Part shown: positions 9,862 through 17,887 of the stretch, piece after piece
Layout of the letters: each line of letters starts with the position of its first letter
Numbering within the stretch: the first letter of the stretch is position 1
Assembly: GCF_024449095.1 (NCBI RefSeq)
Contig: NZ_CP024627.1
Span: 2,108,001 to 2,172,000 of the forward strand
Origin: Vibrio coralliilyticus
GTDB taxonomy: Bacteria > Pseudomonadota > Gammaproteobacteria > Enterobacterales > Vibrionaceae
Length of the DNA: 64,000 nt
Direction of reading: 5' to 3'
The notes under the pieces: model-generated
Seen by the model: the letters and a program-made list of their open reading frames with translations, nothing else
Databases searched by the model: none
Told to the model about the DNA's origin: nothing
Program-made: the position numbers and the translations under genes

Positions 9862-11178
9862 ATGACGTTCAAAATCAGCTCCTTATGGGATGAGCGCCAC
9901 GATGACGAACATAAGATCCGTCGCGACGATCACCGCAGTCCTTATCAACGCGACCGAGCGAGAATTCTTCATTCGGCAGCGTTTAGACGTTTGCAGGCAA
10001 AAACTCAGGTTCATGGTAACAGTTTCGACGATTTTCACCGCACTCGGCTTACTCACTCTCTCGAAGCCGCCCAGTTAGGAACGGGAATCGTTGCGCAGAT
10101 AAAAAAGAAACAGCCAAAATTTCGCGACCTTTTGCCGAGTGATAGCTTAATTGACTCACTTTGCTTAGCCCACGACATCGGTCACCCACCATATGGGCAT
10201 GGCGGTGAAGTCGCCCTCAACTATATGATGCGAGAGCACGGCGGCTTTGAAGGCAATGCACAAACATTCCGCATTGTCACCAAGCTCGAGCCTTATACTG
10301 AGAATTTTGGCATGAATCTCGTACGGCGGACATTACTTGGTTTGATCAAATACCCCGCTCTTATCAGTCAAACGCACGCAGATGTCGCTCCAGACAGCGT
10401 CTCTCATCAACGCCAACTCAAAGCAAAGGAATGGTCACCCGCCAAGGGTTTATATGACTGTGACCAGTCTCTCTTTGACTGGGTACTTGCCCCGCTGAGT
10501 GAAACCGATAAGCAACGGTTCAGCCAGATGCGTGACGAAAACGTAATGCCGCATCAACACAAGAAAACTCGCTTTAAATCCATTGATTGCTCCATTATGG
10601 AACTGGCTGATGACATTGCCTATGGAGTGCATGATCTCGAAGATGCAGTCGTGCTTGGCATGGTGACAAGACACCAGTGGATAGAAGGCGCGGCGAGTTT
10701 GCTTTCGGAGAGTGGTGAGCCTTGGTTTGAAGCCCATATCGACTCCATTACAGAGATGCTATTTTCCGGTACTCACCACCAGCGTAAAGACGCCATTGGT
10801 GGCATGGTGAACGCATTACTCACCAGTATTTCCATAAAGCCTGTTGACGCGCCTTTCGAAAGTGAACTGCTGGCATTTAATGCTTATTTAGAACCTGAAA
10901 TGGCACAAGCACTCGAGATACTTAAGCGCTTTGTCAGTGAGTATGTGATTCAGGTGCCTCATGTTCAAGTTGTCGAGTACAAGGGGCAACAGATCATTAT
11001 GGATATCTTTGAAGCCCTCAGTGCCGATCCTGAGCGATTACTGCCAATACCGATTCGCCATCAATGGCAACAAATGAGCTGTGAAAGTGAAGGCTATCGT
11101 GTGATTGCGGACTATATTTCATCGATGACTGACGGCCATGCTCAGAGACTGCACCAGCAGTTGTTCTCATCTCATTAA
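9862..11178 (+). CDS. dgt: dGTPase-family deoxynucleotide triphosphohydrolase
   Basis: 438 residues, shorter than E. coli Dgt (505) and of the size common in Vibrio. It cleaves a dNTP (dGTP in the family prototype) to deoxynucleoside plus triphosphate. HD-domain metal ligands are H65 (RLTHSLEAAQLG), H104-D105 (CLAHDIGHPPYGHGGE) and an Asp in ELADDIAYGVHDLEDA. The ribosome-binding site AAAGG precedes the ATG. Members of this family can block phages by draining dNTPs, and housekeeping dNTP control is the other known role; the sequence alone cannot distinguish them. It probably forms one unit with yfbR. Confidence 0.88.
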   Translation: MTFKISSLWDERHDDEHKIRRDDHRSPYQRDRARILHSAAFRRLQAKTQVHGNSFDDFHRTRLTHSLEAAQLGTGIVAQIKKKQPKFRDLLPSDSLIDSLCLAHDIGHPPYGHGGEVALNYMMREHGGFEGNAQTFRIVTKLEPYTENFGMNLVRRTLLGLIKYPALISQTHADVAPDSVSHQRQLKAKEWSPAKGLYDCDQSLFDWVLAPLSETDKQRFSQMRDENVMPHQHKKTRFKSIDCSIMELADDIAYGVHDLEDAVVLGMVTRHQWIEGAASLLSESGEPWFEAHIDSITEMLFSGTHHQRKDAIGGMVNALLTSISIKPVDAPFESELLAFNAYLEPEMAQALEILKRFVSEYVIQVPHVQVVEYKGQQIIMDIFEALSADPERLLPIPIRHQWQQMSCESEGYRVIADYISSMTDGHAQRLHQQLFSSH

Positions 11179-11182
11179 CAGA

Positions 11183-11208
11183 AAGCGGAGTTTATGCTCC
11201 GCTTGTTT
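11183..11208. terminator. Bidirectional terminator between dgt and add
   Basis: An 8-bp stem AAGCGGAG / CTCCGCTT with a 6-base loop lies between the stop codons of two convergent genes. The T-rich stretch on the plus side is interrupted (GTTTCT), so termination may be partial. Confidence 0.7.
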
Positions 11209-12219
11209 CTAACACCTGTCGACAAATTCATCGAGTCGGCTCATTAGACGTTGCTTCTCACTGTCACTGATAAAACTCGCTTCAATCGCATTGCGACTAA
11301 ATTGCGCCAACTCTTCTTGCGTCAACATGTGGCTGTCTGCTACAGCTAGAAAGTTGTCGGTCATATAGCCACCAAAATAGGCCGGGTCATCTGAGTTAAT
11401 CGTCACACACAGCCCTTGCCTCAATAAATTGACAACATTGTGTTGCTTCATCTCCTCAAATACTTTGAGCTTAGTATTGGACAGTGGGCAAACTGTCAGC
11501 GGCATACGCGACTGAGCCAGTGACACCACCAGATTCGGATCATCGGCGCAGCGAACGCCATGGTCAATGCGCGACACTTTCAATAATTCAAGGCTGTTAT
11601 AAATGTTGGCAACAGGCCCCTCTTCTCCTGCATGGGCGACCGTGAGAAAACCAGCCTCGAGTGCTTTGGCAAAAACACGAGCAAACTTCTCTGGCGGGTG
11701 ACCCACTTCCGATGAATCCAGACCCACACCAATGATTTTATCTTTATGTGCCAATGCTTGTTCCAAGGTGACAAAGGCACTATCTTCATCCAGATGACGT
11801 AAAAAACACATGATGACTCGACTACTGATACCCAATTGCGTCTTCGCATCTTGCAAAGCGCGGTGAATACCGTTGATCACGGTGTCAAACGCGATACCAC
11901 GCTCAGTATGAGTTTGTGGGTCGAAGAAGATCTCGGTGTGGATGACATTGTCAGCCTTACAGCGCAACAAATAAGCCCAGGTTAAATCGTAAAAATCCTG
12001 TTCATGAATCAACACGTTGGCACCTTGATAGTAGATATCAAGGAATGACTGAAGGTTAGTAAACTCATACGCGGCTTTGACCTCTTCAGGCGTGGTAAAT
12101 GGCAGCGCGACTTGATTGCGTAATGCGAGTTCAAACATCATCTCAGGCTCAAGTGAACCTTCAATATGCAGATGCAACTCAACTTTTGGTAACTGACGAA
12201 TAAATTCTGTTTGGTTCAC
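11209..12219 (-). CDS. add: Adenine deaminase-type enzyme (annotated 'add', adenosine deaminase family)
   Basis: 336 residues from a GTG at 12217-12219. The GTG has a GGGGAG ribosome-binding site six bases upstream; the ATG six codons earlier has none. The metal site is H16/H18 (ELHLHIEGSLEPE), H196 and E199 (VAHAGEEG), H220 (RIDHGVR) and D277/D278 (NSDDPAYFGGY). The HIEGSLEPE signature and the CPLSNTK and DDPAYFGGY blocks match the Aah1 / Pseudomonas adenine deaminase branch. True adenosine deaminases typically carry H(R)HLDGN at the first site. I therefore expect adenine to hypoxanthine conversion (purine salvage). An adenine-sensing riboswitch in the leader fits that substrate better than adenosine. 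Confidence 0.85.
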   Translation of the reverse strand: MNQTEFIRQLPKVELHLHIEGSLEPEMMFELALRNQVALPFTTPEEVKAAYEFTNLQSFLDIYYQGANVLIHEQDFYDLTWAYLLRCKADNVIHTEIFFDPQTHTERGIAFDTVINGIHRALQDAKTQLGISSRVIMCFLRHLDEDSAFVTLEQALAHKDKIIGVGLDSSEVGHPPEKFARVFAKALEAGFLTVAHAGEEGPVANIYNSLELLKVSRIDHGVRCADDPNLVVSLAQSRMPLTVCPLSNTKLKVFEEMKQHNVVNLLRQGLCVTINSDDPAYFGGYMTDNFLAVADSHMLTQEELAQFSRNAIEASFISDSEKQRLMSRLDEFVDRC

Positions 12220-12257
12220 GCTTGTCTCCCCATTCAATTCGATTGGTATTCAACAAA

Positions 12258-12302
12258 CGCTTTTCTCTTGTGAAGATAATCAGACATACAAAGAGAAAAG
12301 CG
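12258..12302 (-). other. 12-bp inverted repeat in the add leader (possible expression platform)
   Basis: CGCTTTTCTCTT and AAGAGAAAAGCG form a perfect 12-bp stem with a 21-base loop. It sits between the adenine aptamer and the add ribosome-binding site and is followed on the minus strand by UUUGUUG. It could be part of the riboswitch expression platform or a weak terminator. The role is not shown by the sequence. Confidence 0.55.
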
Positions 12303-12316
12303 CAATGCACTTCACT

Positions 12317-12383
12317 CTTCGTAATCTGAAATTTGCGGTTTCAGGTAGAGACTCCCACACCCTATCAGTGGGATTATACGAAG
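12317..12383 (-). ncRNA. Adenine (purine) riboswitch aptamer upstream of add
   Basis: Read on the minus strand, the element has P1 (CTTCGTA / TACGAAG), the J1/2 TAATCC, a 5-bp P2 (CCCAC / GTGGG) with loop TGATAGGGT, the J2/3 core GTCTCTACC, a 6-bp P3 (CTGAAA / TTTCAG) with loop CCGCAAA, and J3/1 ATTA. These are the conserved core positions of purine riboswitches. The specificity base (position 74) is U, as in the Vibrio vulnificus add riboswitch, which predicts adenine rather than guanine. It lies about 100 bases upstream of the GTG start. The V. vulnificus relative acts on translation initiation. Confidence 0.95.
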
Positions 12384-12407
12384 CATCGGTTATGACGTAA
12401 CAGCCAT

Positions 12408-12423
12408 AACTAAACGATTGCGC
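12408..12423. promoter_or_regulatory. Possible PurR operator upstream of the add riboswitch
   Basis: The minus strand reads GCGCAATCGTTTAGTT, which matches the PurR box consensus ACGCAAACGTTTGCGT at 11 of 16 positions, including most of the central CAAACGTTT core. PurR is encoded at 61820. This is a weak match; operator function is inference. Confidence 0.3.
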
Positions 12424-12505
12424 GTAATCATATCCTGACAAAGATTCACTGTACAACGCTGCGCTTGAAAATAATTTTAGACCTCAAATGGCGAGTTTGC
12501 GTTTA

Positions 12506-13111
12506 TTACCGATAATTTTTTTCAAACACACCGGGTGGCATCTGCTTGATTTGAAAGTCAATCATGTGATTGAACGTATCAAGTAATGGGGTGAAGTCTT
12601 GCTCTGGTTGCAGCAAAGTCAGGATATGGTAGCCAGCCTCCACGGTAGATAAACTATTGTCACTGGGCGCTTTACGAATACGATAATTTCCCTGTAGGTT
12701 CTCCGGCAAATGTACTAAAGGTAATACCTGTAAATTTTCAGACAATTGCCACATTTTGTACGCTTTTTTCCACGTGCCATCGAGCAAAATAATCCGTACT
12801 TTTTCTTCTCTGAAGACGGCTTTAGCCACCTCTTCATGGCTGACAGACACTTCTCCCGGATAAAGCACAAAATGTTGATAGCTTTCCTCAGCCAACAGCT
12901 GATTCAGCTCATTATGCTGAGTAAAATTTTCACCTTCAAACAGGTAACTATTCTCAAGCGAGAGTCTGAGAATACGCGCTGTGCCCATGGGCCTGTTTGT
13001 TTCTGTCGGATGCTGTAAGATGACCAACTCAACATTCGATGTTAGGCTTTGTATCCACTCACAAATACAAGCTTTGAGTGACTTACCACATTGAGAACAA
13101 TATCGGGACAT
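12506..13111 (-). CDS. tapT: tRNA-uridine aminocarboxypropyltransferase TapT (DTW domain)
   Basis: 201 residues. The DTW family transfers the 3-amino-3-carboxypropyl group of SAM to uridine in tRNA (acp3U47 for E. coli TapT/YfiP). Seen are an N-terminal zinc-type cysteine set C5, C8, C15 and C17 (YCSQCGKSLKACIC), the family motif DGTW at 111-114 preceded by IILL, and a conserved RIRKAPSDNSLSTVEA block near the C-terminus. E. coli has a second DTW paralogue, so the exact tRNA position is inferred. The start codon is only 3 bases from the probable start of the divergent rrtA. Confidence 0.82.
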   Translation of the reverse strand: MSRYCSQCGKSLKACICEWIQSLTSNVELVILQHPTETNRPMGTARILRLSLENSYLFEGENFTQHNELNQLLAEESYQHFVLYPGEVSVSHEEVAKAVFREEKVRIILLDGTWKKAYKMWQLSENLQVLPLVHLPENLQGNYRIRKAPSDNSLSTVEAGYHILTLLQPEQDFTPLLDTFNHMIDFQIKQMPPGVFEKNYR

Positions 13112-13114
13112 AGC

Positions 13115-13681
13115 GTGCGTTTACTTCTTCTGTTAATTGCTATCAGCTTAGTCTGCCTAGGCGTGCAGTTCGAGCCGTTAGCCAGCCTGACATACTGGCA
13201 TTATCAACTTATTTCTGAAGGCCAGTGGTGGCGAATCCTAACAGGAAATTTCACCCACACCAACTATGCTCATTTAGGCATGAATCTGGCTGGCTTGTGG
13301 GTTATCACTTACCTGTTTAAACCAAGAGTGACTTCTCTGCTCTGTGTATTGTTCGTGATTAGCTTATCCGTGGGTGTGCTCAACCTGACAACAAGCATGA
13401 CTAGCTATGTTGGTCTTTCTGGTGTGCTACATGGCATTTTTGCCTATTATGCGCTTCTGGAATCCTTACAAGGTCGTAAAGGTAGCTGGTTACTTGTCAT
13501 TGGCGTATTAGCTAAAGTGGGCTGGGAAATGACCATGGGAGCCTCGCAATCGACCAGCGAGTTAATCAATGCCCGTGTAGCCGTGGAGTCTCATCTGTTT
13601 GGCGCATTGGCAGGTCTCGTGCTTGCTTTTGCCACGACTAAGCTAAACTTTCAGACAACACTTAACCGCTCTCAGCGATAA
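13115..13681 (+). CDS. rrtA: Rhombosortase RrtA (rhomboid-family intramembrane protease)
   Basis: About 188 residues from GTG 13115, with GGGA a few bases upstream; a TTG at 13091 would add eight residues but lies inside the divergent tapT gene. This is a six-helix rhomboid protease with catalytic serine S102 in GLSGVLHG and histidine H160 in [10 protein letters not shown]. The rhombosortase subfamily processes secreted proteins carrying a C-terminal GlyGly-CTERM anchor in Vibrio and relatives. Substrates are not in this window. It is followed by a terminator at 13703-13727. Confidence 0.88.
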   Translation: MRLLLLLIAISLVCLGVQFEPLASLTYWHYQLISEGQWWRILTGNFTHTNYAHLGMNLAGLWVITYLFKPRVTSLLCVLFVISLSVGVLNLTTSMTSYVGLSGVLHGIFAYYALLESLQGRKGSWLLVIGVLAKVGWEMTMGASQSTSELINARVAVESHLFGALAGLVLAFATTKLNFQTTLNRSQR

Positions 13682-13702
13682 TTTCTATTGATGTTCCTGA
13701 CC

Positions 13703-13727
13703 AAAGGGCTCAGAATGGCGCCCTTTT
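13703..13727 (+). terminator. Terminator after rrtA
   Basis: Stem AAAGGGC / GCCCTTT with a 10-base loop and a short T-run (TTTT), located 22 bases after the rrtA stop and before the rhlE leader. Confidence 0.7.
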
Positions 13728-13782
13728 GCTGGTGGTCGATTGCCGCCAGAGCACTTATCTCACCTTAAACAGAGAACAATTT

Positions 13783-15234
13783 ATGGGTTTTACCGCTTTA
13801 GGCCTTTCTGCCCCGCTCCTCAAAGCCATCGATGATCAGGGTTATGACAAACCATCTCCAATTCAGGAGCAAGCCATTCCTGCAGTGTTAGCAGGTAAAG
13901 ATGTCATGGCAGCGGCTCAGACAGGTACGGGTAAAACCGCAGGCTTCACATTACCGATTCTAGAACGATTAGATAATGGCACCCGAGTCAAAGGCAACCA
14001 TGTGAGAGCACTGGTGCTGACACCGACCCGTGAATTGGCAGCTCAGGTTCAGGAAAACGTATTTAAGTACAGTCGCTATCAACGTCTGACGTCGAATGTA
14101 GTATTCGGCGGCGTCAAAATTAATCCACAAATGATGAAGCTGCGTAAAGGCACAGACGTGCTTGTCGCAACTCCGGGTCGATTACTCGATTTATACCAGC
14201 AGAATGCAATTAACTTCTCTCAGCTGGAAGTTTTAGTGCTGGATGAAGCAGATCGCATGTTGGATATGGGCTTTATTCGCGATATTCGTAAAATACTCGC
14301 ACTGCTTCCAGAGAAGCGCCAAAACCTACTGTTCTCTGCAACCTTCTCTGCAGAGATTCGCGAACTAGCCAAAGGTCTAGTCAATGATCCGGTCGAAGTC
14401 TCTGTTAACCCTGAGAACTCCACTGCGGTCACCATTGAACAATCTATCTACCCAGCGGATAAGCGTAAAAAAGCACCTATGCTGGTGAAGCTCATCAAAG
14501 ACGGCGATTGGAGACAAGTTCTGGTCTTCAGCCGTACCAAACACGGAGCGAACCGACTTTCTCATTACCTTAATGATCAAGGTATTACGGCAGCGCCTAT
14601 TCATGGTAACAAAAGCCAAGGTGCGCGCACCAAGGCACTGGCTGATTTTAAATCCGGAGAAGTGCGCGTATTAGTTGCTACAGATATTGCCGCACGTGGT
14701 ATCGACATTCCTCAACTCCCTCAGGTCGTTAACTTCGAGCTGCCTCACGTGGCAGAAGACTACGTCCACAGAATTGGCCGTACTGGCCGTGCCGGTGAAG
14801 TCGGCAAAGCGATCTCTTTAGTTGAAGCAGCGGAAGCCAGTGAACTATTTGGTATTGAACGACTCATCCAGCAAGTATTACCTCGTTTGGAGCTGGAAGG
14901 CTATAAGCCCGTCAATGTGCTGCCAGAGTCTAAGTTAGATACTCGCCCAATCAAACCTAAGAAACCGAAAAAGCCCAAGAAGCCAAAAGTCGACCATGCC
15001 GATGGTCAGCGCTCAGGTGACAATGCTCGTGGCCATAAGCCTGCGGGAAAAAACAAGCGTCATTTTGGCCATAACAAACCCAATGGTGATGGCTCCAAGA
15101 GTCATAATGGTGGTAAACGTCAGGATGGCAGCTCTGGTACTAGCAAAGCCTCAAACAAGGCTGGCAATAATGGACAGAAACATCATAGACCAGCACACCG
15201 CAAGCCAAACCATTCGCAACCTAAAGCACAGTAA
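13783..15234 (+). CDS. rhlE: DEAD-box RNA helicase RhlE
   Basis: 483 residues from the ATG at 13783; the upstream in-frame CTG-initiated extension has no initiation signal. All SF2 DEAD-box motifs are present: the Q-motif ([10 protein letters not shown], about 21-30), Walker [10 protein letters not shown] (44-52), PTRELA, TPGR, DEAD in [16 protein letters not shown] in LFSATF, and [10 protein letters not shown]. The C-terminal ~100 residues are low-complexity and basic (repeated KPKKPK, then Gly/Asn/His/Lys-rich), as in RhlE tails that bind RNA. RhlE is involved in ribosome and RNA remodelling. Its terminator hairpin is split by the IS4-family insertion 16 bases after the stop. Confidence 0.92.
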   Translation: MGFTALGLSAPLLKAIDDQGYDKPSPIQEQAIPAVLAGKDVMAAAQTGTGKTAGFTLPILERLDNGTRVKGNHVRALVLTPTRELAAQVQENVFKYSRYQRLTSNVVFGGVKINPQMMKLRKGTDVLVATPGRLLDLYQQNAINFSQLEVLVLDEADRMLDMGFIRDIRKILALLPEKRQNLLFSATFSAEIRELAKGLVNDPVEVSVNPENSTAVTIEQSIYPADKRKKAPMLVKLIKDGDWRQVLVFSRTKHGANRLSHYLNDQGITAAPIHGNKSQGARTKALADFKSGEVRVLVATDIAARGIDIPQLPQVVNFELPHVAEDYVHRIGRTGRAGEVGKAISLVEAAEASELFGIERLIQQVLPRLELEGYKPVNVLPESKLDTRPIKPKKPKKPKKPKVDHADGQRSGDNARGHKPAGKNKRHFGHNKPNGDGSKSHNGGKRQDGSSGTSKASNKAGNNGQKHHRPAHRKPNHSQPKAQ

Positions 15235-15250
15235 CCAAATACACAAAGCC

Positions 15251-15262
15251 CCTCAGTTGAGG
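15251..15262. repeat. Target-site duplication, left copy (12 bp)
   Basis: CCTCAGTTGAGG is identical to 16693-16704. It is the central part of the rhlE terminator hairpin. Removing the IS and one copy restores a perfect GCCCCTCA-GT-TGAGGGGC stem followed by TTTT. Confidence 0.93.
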
Positions 15263-15271
15263 CAACGTAGT

Positions 15272-16609
15272 TCACTTAAGAGGAGCTGCGTAGCGATTAA
15301 CAGGGTATCGGGTCTTTGATATTTTTACCGCCCTAGGCCGATTTGGCTTAGGGCGTTTGTCTATAAAGAGGATAGATAAATCTCCTCGAAGGCTCTTTAA
15401 GCGTTTCGGCGTGTTACCTAAAGACACCGCTTTACTCATCATTTTGAGCTGGCTGGCTATAAATTGGCAAGCGTACTTAAAGCTGATTTCATTAGGTAAG
15501 CGTCCGTGTTCAACGGCAGCTTGACTAGCCTCTCGTCTCACCAAGTTATAACCAAGTAATAACCCCCACAGCTCTTGATAGACGAGTTCGACTGTTTTGC
15601 TTCTCAGTACTAAAGCGTTGTGTTGCATTGAGCTCTTGATGTCACGATAACCTAATTCGATTTCCCATCTTTCATGATAAAGCTCTGCCACAGATTGGGC
15701 GTCATACTGCTCTCTAGGAAGCGAGGTAAACACCGTTTTGGATTTACCTTGAACCTCATAACTGACGGCTCTGACTGTCCATTTTTCTGGAAGACGAGGA
15801 TTCTTTTTACGAGCTTGCGGTGAGACCTTCATCTCCACAAGCATGTCACTGCTTTCTTTATCATCCAGTAGAGTATATTTGACTCCTTTCTTTGCAGGGA
15901 GAAGCCAGTGTCTATTTATTCCACTGTTTTTCAGAGAAAGGAGTAAATCTGCACCATAAAAACCTTTATCCAGTAACGTCACTGAGTTGTCTGGTAGAGC
16001 GTTGATGAAAGGCATCGCTAGAGGAATTTCACCTCGGCGATACGGGCTTATCGCCGCATCAACGATGACATGAGAGCGAACATTCATCATAGTCACAACT
16101 CTCAATACTGGATGAGGTGTTTGTCTGTTGCTAGACGTATTTCCAGAGCCAAAATGTTCCCTCAATTCTGGTGTGTCAGCCGTTCTAAAAAGAGCGCCAT
16201 CGACAGCAAAAACTTGTAAGCCTTGCCATGCATCATCAGGGTATCGCTCAAGCCCCCACGTTTTCCCACATTGCTTAAACAGCCATTCGGGTGCTGCTTT
16301 GCCTAAGCGTTGTCTTGCTTGGGTTAAGGCGCTCTTTGCCAATAGCTCTTCATCAGCCAAACCGTCAGCACAGACGTTCATTCTTCGAGCGACTTCGGCA
16401 ATGGGTTCATTGCGGAAAAAAGCCATACCCACAATCAGCCACAACACCATATCGCTCGGTAATCGGCGTCGACGGATAGTCGCTTTATCGGACAGTGAGG
16501 CTGCTTTAGCTACCCACGCATCGGGAATGTGTTCAGAAAAGGTGGTGAGTTGGGCAACATCAACAGGGTTTTCTTCAAGGAAGTCGGCAAAGAAGTGTTG
16601 AATAGACAT
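15272..16609 (-). CDS. IS4-family DDE transposase
   Basis: 445 residues, intact. The N-terminal IS4 domain has RRRRLPSDMVLWLIVGMAFFR at about 46-66 (dimerisation/DNA-binding region in the family). The DDE core has D137 (FAVDGALFRT), D214 (TLLDKGFYGAD) and the IS4-family signature Y-x2-R-x3-E-x6-K at Y311, R314, E318 and K325 (YHERWEIELGYRDIK). The ATG at 16609 is immediately preceded on the minus strand by a hairpin (16614-16643) and six Ts. There is no frameshift or premature stop. Confidence 0.95.
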   Translation of the reverse strand: MSIQHFFADFLEENPVDVAQLTTFSEHIPDAWVAKAASLSDKATIRRRRLPSDMVLWLIVGMAFFRNEPIAEVARRMNVCADGLADEELLAKSALTQARQRLGKAAPEWLFKQCGKTWGLERYPDDAWQGLQVFAVDGALFRTADTPELREHFGSGNTSSNRQTPHPVLRVVTMMNVRSHVIVDAAISPYRRGEIPLAMPFINALPDNSVTLLDKGFYGADLLLSLKNSGINRHWLLPAKKGVKYTLLDDKESSDMLVEMKVSPQARKKNPRLPEKWTVRAVSYEVQGKSKTVFTSLPREQYDAQSVAELYHERWEIELGYRDIKSSMQHNALVLRSKTVELVYQELWGLLLGYNLVRREASQAAVEHGRLPNEISFKYACQFIASQLKMMSKAVSLGNTPKRLKSLRGDLSILFIDKRPKPNRPRAVKISKTRYPVNRYAAPLK

Positions 16610-16613
16610 AAAA

Positions 16614-16643
16614 AATCGGAAACCTATAAACAGATTTCCGATT
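16614..16643 (-). terminator. Hairpin and T6 in IS leader, directly before transposase ATG
   Basis: The stem AATCGGAAA / TTTCCGATT (9 bp) has a 12-base loop. On the minus strand it is followed by TTTTTT and then the transposase ATG. It looks like an intrinsic terminator and could limit transcripts reading in from outside the IS. The second IS4-family end at 63919-63951 has the same arrangement. Confidence 0.6.
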
Positions 16644-16692
16644 GTCTCTCATCAGAAGGATCGGTCAACCGATCCTTATCTGATCTACATTG

Positions 16693-16704
16693 CCTCAGTT
16701 GAGG
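16693..16704. repeat. Target-site duplication, right copy (12 bp)
   Basis: A second copy of CCTCAGTTGAGG, followed by GGCTTTT, which is the original 3' arm and T-run of the rhlE terminator. Confidence 0.93.
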
Positions 16705-16737
16705 GGCTTTTCATTTAACTAAACAAAAGAAGTCAGC

Positions 16738-17799
16738 TTACACGATAGGACGCTGACCACGATCAATCAGCTTCATCAGTACGTTATCAGCCGCTTCACC
16801 TGCTAATCCAGCAAGCTTTGAGGTCAGCTTTTTCTTCTCTACGTAGTGAATCGCTAAGACTGTTTTATCTTTGCACGCTTCCACAACCAGATCATCAGAA
16901 GTTTTGATTTCATCAACCAGACCCAGTGAATGCGCCTGAGTGCCAAACCAGTGTTCACCAGTGGCCACTTTATCTAATTCAAGTTCAGGGCGACGCTCAC
17001 GAATAAAGTCTTTAAATAGACCATGTGTTTCTTCGAGCTCTTGTTTGAACTTCTCACGCGCTTTATCGGTGTTCTCGCCAAACATGGTCAAGGTACGCTT
17101 GTATTCGCCCGCTGTGAGCTGTTCATACTCGATATCGTACTTCTTAAGCACTTTATTGAAGTTAGGCAGCTGGGCAATCACGCCGATGGAGCCTACGATT
17201 GCAAATGGTGCTGAAACAATCTTGTCAGCAATACATGCCATCATGTAACCACCACTGGCAGCCACTTTGTCTACCGCAATCGTCAGTGGCAGCTTAGCCG
17301 CCTTAATACGATCCAGTTGAGACGATGCCAAACCATAACCATGTACCATACCGCCGCCAGACTCTAGGCGCAGTAGTACTTCGTCCCCTTCACGAGCTAC
17401 CGCGAGAATTGCGGTTACTTCTTCGCGTAGTGACGCGACTTCTTTGGCGTCAATGCTGCCTTTGAAATCCAGAACAAATAGGTGAGGCTCACGCTTGCTG
17501 TCCAAATCACCGTCTTTTGAGGCTTGCTTGATTTCTTTCTCACGTGTCTTGGTTTTTTCTTTTTCTTGCTTCTTCTCAGCTTTATCACGCGCTTTAATAA
17601 ACGCTGAATCATGCAGGTGATGCTCAAGCTGCTCAACAGTGTTTTTATGCTGATCCGTTAAATTGGTGATCTCCAACTCACCCTTTGCAGCACCACTTTT
17701 TCCACCTACGGCTTTGGCAATAATAAGAATCGCAATCACTGCGACTACAACAGTCACAATCTTGGCTAAAAACAGCCCGTAGTCCAACAAAAATTCCAA
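16738..17799 (-). CDS. sohB: Inner-membrane peptidase SohB (S49 family)
   Basis: 353 residues, family-typical. It is a signal-peptide-peptidase-like S49 serine protease of the inner membrane. There is an N-terminal membrane helix (about 9-29), then a very charged Lys/Glu stretch (about 70-95, likely coiled coil). The Ser/Lys dyad is S182 (DKVAASGGYMMAC) and K234 (GEYKRTLTMFG). It is divergent from yciK with a 79-88 base shared promoter region. The IS inserted between rhlE and sohB does not disturb this gene. Confidence 0.93.
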   Translation of the reverse strand: MEFLLDYGLFLAKIVTVVVAVIAILIIAKAVGGKSGAAKGELEITNLTDQHKNTVEQLEHHLHDSAFIKARDKAEKKQEKEKTKTREKEIKQASKDGDLDSKREPHLFVLDFKGSIDAKEVASLREEVTAILAVAREGDEVLLRLESGGGMVHGYGLASSQLDRIKAAKLPLTIAVDKVAASGGYMMACIADKIVSAPFAIVGSIGVIAQLPNFNKVLKKYDIEYEQLTAGEYKRTLTMFGENTDKAREKFKQELEETHGLFKDFIRERRPELELDKVATGEHWFGTQAHSLGLVDEIKTSDDLVVEACKDKTVLAIHYVEKKKLTSKLAGLAGEAADNVLMKLIDRGQRPIV

Positions 17800-17887
17800 T
17801 GTTATATCCCCTAATATGCGAATTAGTGTATTGTAACCACCATCTTACGGATTCATAAAGCAGAACATTACAATAAGGATGCATGTC

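Larger units (their letters stand above)
15263..16692 (-). mobile_element. IS4-family insertion sequence, complete, 1430 bp
   Basis: A complete element bounded by a 12-bp direct repeat (typical IS4-family duplication size) with imperfect terminal inverted repeats. The left end is CAACGTAGTTCACTTAAG and the right end, reverse-complemented, is CAATGTAGATCAGATAAG (14 of 18 match). The right-end sequence continues with GGATCGGTTGACCGATCC, resembling the GATC-rich end of E. coli IS4. It contains one intact transposase gene on the minus strand. The precise duplication and intact ORF suggest recent insertion. Confidence 0.94.

Noticed and set aside
16128..16601. 157-codon plus-strand ORF inside the IS
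   Set aside because: Antisense shadow of the transposase; no ribosome-binding site and no known IS accessory protein matches.
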